Below, piece by piece: positions 58,203-64,000 of a DNA stretch of 64,000 nucleotides. The first letter of the stretch is position 1; every line of letters starts with the position of its first letter. The stretch spans positions 8,070,744 to 8,134,743 of the forward strand of contig NC_019892.1 of the NCBI RefSeq assembly GCF_000242455.2. The letters run 5' to 3'. The notes beneath the pieces are model-generated. The model was given only the letters and a program-made list of their open reading frames with translations, was not told where the DNA came from and ran no database searches. The position numbers and the translations under genes were made by a program. The stretch is from Singulisphaera acidiphila DSM 18658 (GTDB lineage Bacteria > Planctomycetota > Planctomycetia > Isosphaerales > Isosphaeraceae).

Positions 58203-58263
58203 CATAACGCAACCTCTGCGTTCTCAGCAAAAGGAATGCTTGAGACGGAGATTTTGCGTTACG
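58203..58263. repeat. Long imperfect inverted repeat downstream of a DUF1559 gene
   Basis: The arms 58203-58229 (CATAACGCAACCTCTGCGTT then CTCAGCA) and 58237-58263 are about 80% complementary, with a 7-base loop AAAGGAA. It lies 47 bases after the stop of the DUF1559 gene at 58310-59398 and may be its terminator, or a small degenerate mobile element. The rest of 58094-58309 holds nothing else recognisable. Confidence 0.5.
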
Positions 58264-58309
58264 TTGTCAGCCAGGAATGTGTCACAATACCCTCAGGTTT
58301 CGCAAACAC

Positions 58310-59398
58310 TCAGTAGCTATCGGAAGAGACGACTTCACCACCGGCCTTGGTACCAAGTGCCCAGTAGACGGGGGGGCTGATCGAGTCTTTGATGAACTTG
58401 ACGCTTCCGTCGCAGAACCCCACGTTCACTCCACCAGAGTGGTAACTGTTGGCGTTGATGAAGCTGGCATAGTCGGATCCTGAGTTCGTGTCGGTTCGGC
58501 ACGAGCTCCATGGATACTGCGTCGAATTCGGCGTGACGACGGTGTTGAAGAACGTGTAACCGGGTGAGCCAATTCCCCAGAATTGGCCACGGTTGGAGGC
58601 CGTACCAGTCGTGGTGGTCGCTGCGCTGGCCCACACCCCGTTGCAAGCCGTGAGCCCGCTCTGTACGTTCGAGTCGAGCACCTGAGTCGTGCCAGAAGCA
58701 ACAACCGGATTGAGCATGTTGTTGGTATTCGACGTACCGGTTCCGCCAATCGACGTCCGCTTGTTGACGCGAGGGCTGTTGTTGCCTACCAACGCTTCCG
58801 ACCACATGATCGTATTTGACGTACCGTCCATTACGGCAGAGACATCGTACGAGATCGTGTGTGCGAAAATGCCGGTGGCGCCACCGGTAAACCATGGGTC
58901 AGTCGTCGTCCCCATGGACCCGTGATAGTTGTTTTGTCGGATTCCCGAGCCGGTGGTGATCGTCTGGCCATCTGACGGGCAGAGGAACGCCGAAATCTTG
59001 GCGTTGAGGGCGCTAGTGTTCATCGGACCGCCGGGGAGGAAGCTCGGATTCGGGTTCAAATTGAAATTACAGGCATTGAAAATCGCCGACTGCTCCAGGT
59101 AAGGGAGCATCATGGCCTGTCCGCTGAAGTTGCCCCACGAACTCGGTGCGATCGCCCCTGAACTATTGCCGAGGGTATTCGTGGCATTCCGCAACGGGTA
59201 GCTCTGATTAGCCGATTGATAAGTGTTTGCGGCCAATCCCATCTGTTTCAGATTATTGATGCACTGGGACCGGCGAGCCGCTTCTCGGGCGGCCTGAACC
59301 GCGGGAAGCAGAAGGGCGATCAGAACCGCAATGATTGCAATGACGACAAGCAATTCGATCAGCGTGAAACCCAACCGGGAAGACTGGGCTCGTGCCAT
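58310..59398 (-). CDS. DUF1559 prepilin-like surface protein
   Basis: A 362-residue planctomycete DUF1559 protein. The signal is SSRLG then FTLIELLVVIAIIAVLIALL, with Glu+5, continuing LLPAVQAAREAARRSQCINN. The C-terminal H-x9-DG motif is HSGGVNVGFCDGSVKFIKDS. AAAGGA lies about 9 bases before the ATG. It follows the small lipoprotein gene by 80 bases on the same strand and is probably co-transcribed with it; DUF1559 genes paired with short lipoproteins are a recurring planctomycete arrangement. Predicted to be processed by prepilin peptidase and exported; function unknown. Confidence 0.92.
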   Translation of the reverse strand: MARAQSSRLGFTLIELLVVIAIIAVLIALLLPAVQAAREAARRSQCINNLKQMGLAANTYQSANQSYPLRNATNTLGNSSGAIAPSSWGNFSGQAMMLPYLEQSAIFNACNFNLNPNPSFLPGGPMNTSALNAKISAFLCPSDGQTITTGSGIRQNNYHGSMGTTTDPWFTGGATGIFAHTISYDVSAVMDGTSNTIMWSEALVGNNSPRVNKRTSIGGTGTSNTNNMLNPVVASGTTQVLDSNVQSGLTACNGVWASAATTTTGTASNRGQFWGIGSPGYTFFNTVVTPNSTQYPWSSCRTDTNSGSDYASFINANSYHSGGVNVGFCDGSVKFIKDSISPPVYWALGTKAGGEVVSSDSY

Positions 59399-59478
59399 AA
59401 TATCCGGATCCTTTCTCTAACATAAAACGATAATGGGTCAAGGAAGTGCTATGAATACGACCGATGCTGGAAGGCCAA

Positions 59479-59706
59479 TCAAGGGGGCATGACGCCACCG
59501 CGTCGTCGCCCGGTTGACCCAGTCTTCGAGGCCGCATCGTTCGCTGCGGTCTGATCCTGGACCTCCTTCTGCTCAGCTTGCTTCTGAGCCTCCGTTTGTA
59601 CGGGCGCCTCACCACCCGACGAGCAGCCGACAAACAAGGCGACCGATACCAAGCCTAGCCCCAGGAATGAGGCTCCAACGAGACGAAATCGTTTCGCACG
59701 AACCAA
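59479..59706 (-). CDS. Small lipoprotein paired with a DUF1559 gene
   Basis: A 75-residue protein starting at TTG (59706), supported by AAGGAG 7 bases upstream. A basic N-terminus (VRAKRFR) is followed by the hydrophobic LVGASFLGLGLVSVALFVGC, with the lipobox Cys at about residue 28 (signal peptidase II site). The mature part is short, Gln/Glu/Ala-rich (VQTEAQKQAEQKEVQDQTAA) and ends in an Arg/Gly tail (TGRRRGGVMPP). It precedes the DUF1559 gene in the same unit. A longer reading to 59808 lacks a start signal and has no role. Function unknown. Confidence 0.65.
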   Translation of the reverse strand: MVRAKRFRLVGASFLGLGLVSVALFVGCSSGGEAPVQTEAQKQAEQKEVQDQTAANDAASKTGSTGRRRGGVMPP

Positions 59707-60777
59707 AGGGACTCTCCTTGCAAAAACGAAAGAACGAGCGAATTCTCTGCCCCGACGAAATATCAGAAGCATACCCCCCCACGAACACCCACTTTCCTCC
59801 AAGCACACAATTCCCTACACAGCACCAAAGCAACTACACCAAAAATCCACACCCCACCCCCCAACAAATACCGACGTAATATCCAACCAGACAACACATT
59901 ACAGCGACTCTTCCGCCGACCCTCCAGCGACCAATTGCCAACCACAGCGACCCGAACAATTCAAAACATAAAAACATCCGAAATCAATAAAATACAATAA
60001 ATTCAAAAATCAAAATATTTTATTTTTCAATTCGCATTTATCCAAACTACTAAAACCACCGTCGCAATCAACATGCCACCCAACATGGCCCGCCATCTAA
60101 AACTGCCCCAGCCAATCTTCGAGAGACAAACAGCCTAAGAACGACATATTGCGTTCTTTTTCGTTTTATTAATCTTCCATTTCATTCGATTCGATTTCAA
60201 TACCCCAGACCGCAAATTTTCACATTTATCAGGTGCTCGTTCCCCGTGGGAGCGAACCGAAGCAGGGACACACACCAGCATTGGCACCACTCTGCGTTCC
60301 AGCATTCCCATCCCTAATACCAATTAGGCCAACAGCTTACGCTGTCTTAAAAAGACAGAAACTCCTTGCGCGATTCTAGATCGTGGCCCCATCGATTTGA
60401 CGACAAATCGATGCCAACCGATCTTTAATACCCCCCGGACAAAACCATCACTTAGAAACACAAACCTTTCCCCTATAGTATGTTATGCTGTATAGACCGA
60501 GAACATTACCCCGGGACACTCAATGAGCTTTTCAAAACACCCGGGCTTATTGACCAATCCCTCACATCTGCCCACCAATCAAGAAGGCCAACAAGCACAC
60601 AAAACGACAAAACAGAACCCAATTTTTTCGAAAATCTCTAATTTCTCATCAACACAATCACGTTTTCATAATTAATTATAAATAAATTTATTAAAGACAG
60701 CAATCCGCTATCATATTAATGGTAGTGAGTTTTTATTTTTTTTACAAACAAACCGCGGAATCTTGTACTGAGAAAGG
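59707..60777. other. AT-rich, gene-free tract of about 1 kb
   Basis: No supported gene. From about 59760 to 59930 the plus strand is strongly A/C-rich and G-poor (for example CACCCCACCCCCCAACAAAT). From about 59940 to 60780 it is markedly A+T-rich, with short A/T runs (TTTTATTTTTCAATTCG-like) quite unlike the roughly 60% G+C neighbours. A small hairpin CTGTCTTAAAAAGACAG is at about 60341-60357. It separates the DUF1559/lipoprotein unit from the ISAs1 relic, and could be an upstream regulatory region or foreign DNA. Confidence 0.6.
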
Positions 60778-61113
60778 ATGGGCCGTAGACAAAGGCGATC
60801 GGCTATGCTGTGCAGGCCACGCGTTGATGGGACAGAGTCGGACGAAATGCACGACTATCTGAGCAGCCGTGATCTCAGAGGCAAGCGTTTCGGTGAAGTA
60901 ATTCGCGGACACTGGGGCAGCGAGCCGATGCGATCGGTGAAGGAGATGGACTTTTGGAAGGACGAGAGCCGCACCGGCGAACGGACATTGGGCAACAATA
61001 TGAGTTGGTTCAGGTACTTCCCCTATGACGCTCCTGGAACGTCATCCTCACAAGGATCGATCGGCTTCGATTGTGGGGACTCGTTCACTAGTGGACCTCC
61101 TCGACCGAGTCCC
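60778..61113 (+). pseudogene. ISAs1-family transposase C-terminal relic
   Basis: The peptide around DEMHDYLSSRDLRGKRFGEV then IRGHWGSEPMRSVKEMDFWK and DESRTGERTLGNNMSWFRYF matches the C-terminal part of ISAs1-type transposases (yyISSl...a..f...vRgHWgiEn..hwvLDv.f.ED..r.r...a..n.a.lr). At about 61020 the frame shifts, and TLLERHPHKDRSASIVGTRS then LVDLLDRV continues the family end in the next frame. The N-terminal half and terminal repeats are absent, so it is a dead fragment next to the AT-rich tract. Confidence 0.75.
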
Positions 61114-61338
61114 CCGCCCTCCCCACGATCATCGCACCCGGATCGACGAGCCGCCCCATCGGCCGGACAGCGAACTCTGGGGACGACCACATAAACGCTA
61201 CCAGTGATGGCGGCGTAATCGATTGGCGGCAATTCTCCGACATCCCCATCCCTACCGAGCACGACAAGGACGGGCGATGCCGATCGGGAGAAAGCCGGCC
61301 TTGGGAGGCGCAAGAGCACCAGTGATTCCTTGGTGGGT

Positions 61339-62298
61339 TCATCGCGTCGTCGAGAGGACCTGATGCATTCCCAGCGACAGCAGGAAGGCGACCGTAACTC
61401 CAAGGCTCAGGATGACACCACCGATACTCCGCGTCGATTTCATCTGCCACCACATCAACAGGCCGGAGATACCCCAGAACACCATGGTTGCGAACATGAG
61501 GTCGACAAATAACGCCCAGACGATGCGAACCCAGTCGTGGGACTGGTAGCCATGCGCGAGGTGGAGCCGCGTCAAGAATTCCCGCGTGCCAAGACCGCCG
61601 CCCAACGCGGGGGGATGTCCGGTCAGCGAACCGGTCTGCACGTTGTAGATGGCTCGCCAGGTCTTCCCGTCAACCGCGACGAGGAATGTCAGCTCCGGCC
61701 CGAATGTGATCCGAGATTCGCCCGATGAGAGTCCCTTTTGACCCAACGCGAGCGGCAGACCCTTCTTGACGCGTTCCGCAAGAGAACTGGCCGATTTCGG
61801 AGCGACGGCCGGAAACGGCGGCCGACCATCCTTGGACAGGGTTCGAGTGCTGACGGTTCCCGTGCCGGTCGCAAGGTCCAAGACGACCGAATGTTCCTCG
61901 CCCTCGCCTCGGGAACGGGCTGCGATGAAGTCGCGTGAGTAGGCGGCCGACTCGGGCGCAACCAGGCGGTAAACGTGCTTCGCCTGCTCGTCACGGGACG
62001 GCGCATCGTTGAGCGAGGAGACCAGGTGAGCGGCAACCTCGGCCGCCGAGGGCAAACGGTCGAGGCCGGTCCCGGCAACGTCCCCCGCATCGAGTCGACT
62101 GCGGAGTTGGTCCGGGAACGCCTCCGGGTGATTGAGCAGCAATGCCGACACCCCGTAAAGCATCACCCAGGGAAACAGGAAGAGCCCGGAGTAAAGATGC
62201 CACCGCCGCATCCAGTACATCATCGTGCGCAAGCGAGACCGACTCGCGACACTTCTTCGCGTCCCGAGCGATCGGGGCGCGGTGTCGGACTTGTTCAT
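61339..62298 (-). CDS. PepSY-domain membrane protein
   Basis: A 319-residue PepSY-associated transmembrane protein. The first transmembrane segment comes after an Arg-rich start (RRWHLYSGLFLFPWVMLYGV). A large extracytoplasmic region of about 200 residues carries a PepSY-like pattern (ITFGPELTFLVAVDGKTWRA, IYNVQTGSLTGHPP). The C-terminal segments (FVDLMFATMVFWGISGLLMW; GVILSLGVTVAFLLSLGM) form the remaining helices. Such proteins often accompany siderophore or metal-uptake systems. The start at 62298 has GGAG upstream; an in-frame ATG at 62331 is possible. It is the third gene of a DUF1559-DUF4198-PepSY unit, 65 bases after the DUF4198 gene. Confidence 0.85.
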   Translation of the reverse strand: MNKSDTAPRSLGTRRSVASRSRLRTMMYWMRRWHLYSGLFLFPWVMLYGVSALLLNHPEAFPDQLRSRLDAGDVAGTGLDRLPSAAEVAAHLVSSLNDAPSRDEQAKHVYRLVAPESAAYSRDFIAARSRGEGEEHSVVLDLATGTGTVSTRTLSKDGRPPFPAVAPKSASSLAERVKKGLPLALGQKGLSSGESRITFGPELTFLVAVDGKTWRAIYNVQTGSLTGHPPALGGGLGTREFLTRLHLAHGYQSHDWVRIVWALFVDLMFATMVFWGISGLLMWWQMKSTRSIGGVILSLGVTVAFLLSLGMHQVLSTTR

Positions 62299-62363
62299 TG
62301 TCGAAGATTCTCCACCGGCCTTGAGAGTCATGAGATGGGGCGGGACAAGGTCGATCGTCAAAA

Positions 62364-63059
62364 TTAAGGATGCTTCTCCGAGACATCCACGACCAAGGTT
62401 GCAAAGTGATGGACTTCGTCGTAAGGCTTTCCTTCCCACTCGCCGGGCGTCGGTTCAATGATCTTGACCCAAACGCCATACCGGCCGGGTTTCTCGAAGG
62501 ATTCTTGGATCAATCCGACCTCGTCCGTGACTCCCCGGCGCGGAGGATTGCCAGCCGCCATCAGCGACGAGAAGCGAGCCCCAGCCACCGGTTCACTCCC
62601 ATGCAGTACACGCAACCGGAAACGGCCCTCGACACTCTCCGGGACAATCTCATAACGAGCCTCGTCACCGAGCCGCAACCCAACGGCCGCGTCAAGCGGG
62701 CCAAGGATCGCCTTGGAGTAATACTTGACGAGGACCGGCTTATCGCCCGTGTGTGACGACCGAGCATAGCCGTAAGTCGTGGCGCCCCCCACCAGAACCG
62801 GGCGCGGCTCGGGGAGGGTCGCTTTCAGGCAGTGTTCTTCCTGGCTCCATTTGAGGGGTGACCGCCCCCCCTGCACGGTTACGGTCGTCAGTTGGGTCAA
62901 CGCGAGACGCTCGCCCGAGATACGGGCATCGACATCTAACTTGTCGTTGAAAACCACCTGAACTTCACCCGTGGCAGACCCCGGCAGAACGAACACAAAG
63001 TGTGCTGGAGCCGGCCGAGCAATCCCGAAGAGAACGATCAAGAACAATCCGCGTTTCAT
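62364..63059 (-). CDS. DUF4198-domain exported protein
   Basis: A 231-residue protein with a signal peptide (MKRGLFLIVLFGIARPAPAH) followed directly by HFVFVLPGSATGEVQVVFND, the typical DUF4198 start. Later family-like parts are VGGATTYGYARSSHTGDKPV, LLVKYYSK-type strands and the C-terminal GRYGVWVKIIEPTPGEWEGK then PYDEVHHFATLVVDV. DUF4198 proteins are related to the periplasmic component of nickel/cobalt uptake systems; the mature N-terminal His, just after the signal cleavage region, could bind metal, which is inference. The ATG at 63059 is preferred over a TTG at 63068 because of AAAGG spacing. It is in one unit with the PepSY gene and the DUF1559 gene. Confidence 0.85.
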   Translation of the reverse strand: MKRGLFLIVLFGIARPAPAHFVFVLPGSATGEVQVVFNDKLDVDARISGERLALTQLTTVTVQGGRSPLKWSQEEHCLKATLPEPRPVLVGGATTYGYARSSHTGDKPVLVKYYSKAILGPLDAAVGLRLGDEARYEIVPESVEGRFRLRVLHGSEPVAGARFSSLMAAGNPPRRGVTDEVGLIQESFEKPGRYGVWVKIIEPTPGEWEGKPYDEVHHFATLVVDVSEKHP

Positions 63060-63178
63060 GTCAATCAAGCCTTTCGATCAATCGTTTGTGATTTTATCTG
63101 TTTTCGTCCGCATACAGTGGACAACGGCCCGTGGGGTCAACGGGGCACGCATACTCTTGCAAACGCCGAGGCAAGACA

Positions 63179-64000
63179 TCAGTATTCGCCAACGACTTCG
63201 TTCCCAGCGCGCGTCGCGAGTCCACGCCAGATTTGCGGCTGGAGGCCGTCGCGGACGAACTGCACGCGCCCGTCTCCGAACAGGACATTCACGCCTCCGG
63301 GATGTCGACTGGCCGCCTTGAAGAATCCAAGACCGTTGGTTGTGCAGTCGGGGATCGGCGCGTTTGGCATCCGCTGGGCGTCGAAACATCCCTTCGGGGT
63401 CTGTCCCCAAATCCAGGAGATTCCGCGATCTCCGTTCCATGAGGTCGCGGCCGCGCAAAGGGCGTCCGACAAGGTGGGGATGCTCCCAGGGACACCCGTC
63501 AGGACTTTGGCGACACTCGAGAGCCCCGCCGCTTGCCGCTCGGGATCTGCGGGCTGGGGCCCGGTCACGTTTGATCCATGGCCGAGTAATGACTCAGACA
63601 TGAGCATCGTGTTTGATGTTCCATCTTGCAACTCGGCCATCCGAACGCCGGAGTCGCTCCAGAACACGCCATCGGTCGGATAGCGGGGATCGTAGTAGAA
63701 CTGCGCGGGGTTGCCCGACCCAATACACGCCATGTAGTTCGTCCCGGCGAACGTCGCCGCATTGTAGCCTGTGAAGACCGGAGAACGGCCGTCGCTGGGA
63801 CAGAGGAACAGCCCAACCACTGTGGCCGCGGCCGTCTGCTGAGCGAGGTTGATGGTCGAAGTTCCCGTGAACAGGAACAGGTCCTCGTCCGATGCGAACA
63901 CACGTTGCAGGTTCGCCTGCTCGACAAACGGCAGGAGCCGAGCCTGGATCGAGTACCAGCGCCGCCCCGACCCCATCCCCGGCAAGGACCCCAGGGTGCT
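63179..64000 (-). CDS. DUF1559 protein, 5' end outside window
   Basis: The frame stays open to the right edge, giving the C-terminal 273 residues of a DUF1559 protein. Family features are LLPFVEQANLQRVFASDEDL, VVGLFLCPSDGRSP, ELQDGTSNTMLMSESLLGHG and the C-terminal H-x9-DG motif HPGGVNVLFGDGRVQF. The prepilin signal lies beyond the edge. It is the first visible gene of the unit that continues with DUF4198 and PepSY, separated from DUF4198 by 119 bases. An apparent internal start near 63985 is not the real N-terminus. Confidence 0.9.
   Translation of the reverse strand, partial: STLGSLPGMGSGRRWYSIQARLLPFVEQANLQRVFASDEDLFLFTGTSTINLAQQTAAATVVGLFLCPSDGRSPVFTGYNAATFAGTNYMACIGSGNPAQFYYDPRYPTDGVFWSDSGVRMAELQDGTSNTMLMSESLLGHGSNVTGPQPADPERQAAGLSSVAKVLTGVPGSIPTLSDALCAAATSWNGDRGISWIWGQTPKGCFDAQRMPNAPIPDCTTNGLGFFKAASRHPGGVNVLFGDGRVQFVRDGLQPQIWRGLATRAGNEVVGEY

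Noticed and set aside
60135..60323. A 62-codon minus-strand frame in the AT-rich tract
   Set aside because: There is no ribosome-binding site or family similarity, and its composition matches the non-coding surroundings.

Overview
The window is about 60% G+C, densely coded chromosomal DNA from a member of the Planctomycetota, most likely close to the Isosphaeraceae/Gemmataceae (inference from gene content; no rRNA is present). Planctomycete hallmarks include three DUF1559 proteins (type IV prepilin N-terminus plus a C-terminal H-x9-DG motif), an EF-G starting with the HIDSGKTT motif, an Omp85/BamA protein, and pseudopilins far longer than the proteobacterial forms.

Layout. 0-5.3 kb: a Pro/Ala-rich lipoprotein cut by the window edge, mfd, and a receiver-like protein of unknown role. 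5.5-6.8 kb: an exported purple-acid-phosphatase-like enzyme. 6.9-10.4 kb: a decayed accessory patch with an ArsR-family pseudogene whose operator/promoter is intact, an AHSA1/SRPBCC gene, an azoreductase and two transposase relics, next to tRNA-Leu(UAA). 10.8-19.7 kb: a small protein, gamma-glutamyltransferase, a parvulin-type isomerase, an envelope lipoprotein, apt and bamA.

20.3-41.9 kb is the centre of interest: about 21.5 kb, all on the minus strand, encoding a type II secretion / type IV pilus-like machine. In transcription order it holds an assembly ATPase, a PilT-like retraction ATPase, a second assembly ATPase, a GspF/PilC platform protein, five pseudopilins in canonical G-H-I-J-K order (384, 547, 484, 689 and 2246 residues), and a DUF1559 prepilin. 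The pseudopilins are about three to seven times their usual sizes and several carry acidic DxDxDG-like loops. No secretin, GspC/L/M or prepilin peptidase is in the window.

42.4-58 kb is mostly housekeeping: ppdK, a sugar-nucleotide epimerase/decarboxylase, fusA, a RraA-like protein, a signal-peptidase-like protein without visible catalytic residues, a HIT protein, a PIN-TRAM membrane protein, a mini zinc-ribbon protein, an AlaC-like aminotransferase, an HtrA protease and an RlmN-like radical SAM methyltransferase whose end overlaps an HxlR-family pseudogene. 58.3-64 kb holds a DUF1559 protein with a small lipoprotein, a 1-kb AT-rich gene-free tract, an ISAs1-type transposase relic, and a DUF1559-DUF4198-PepSY operon that looks like a metal-uptake module and runs off the right edge.

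All calls come from reading the sequence and recalling family motifs; no database search was run.
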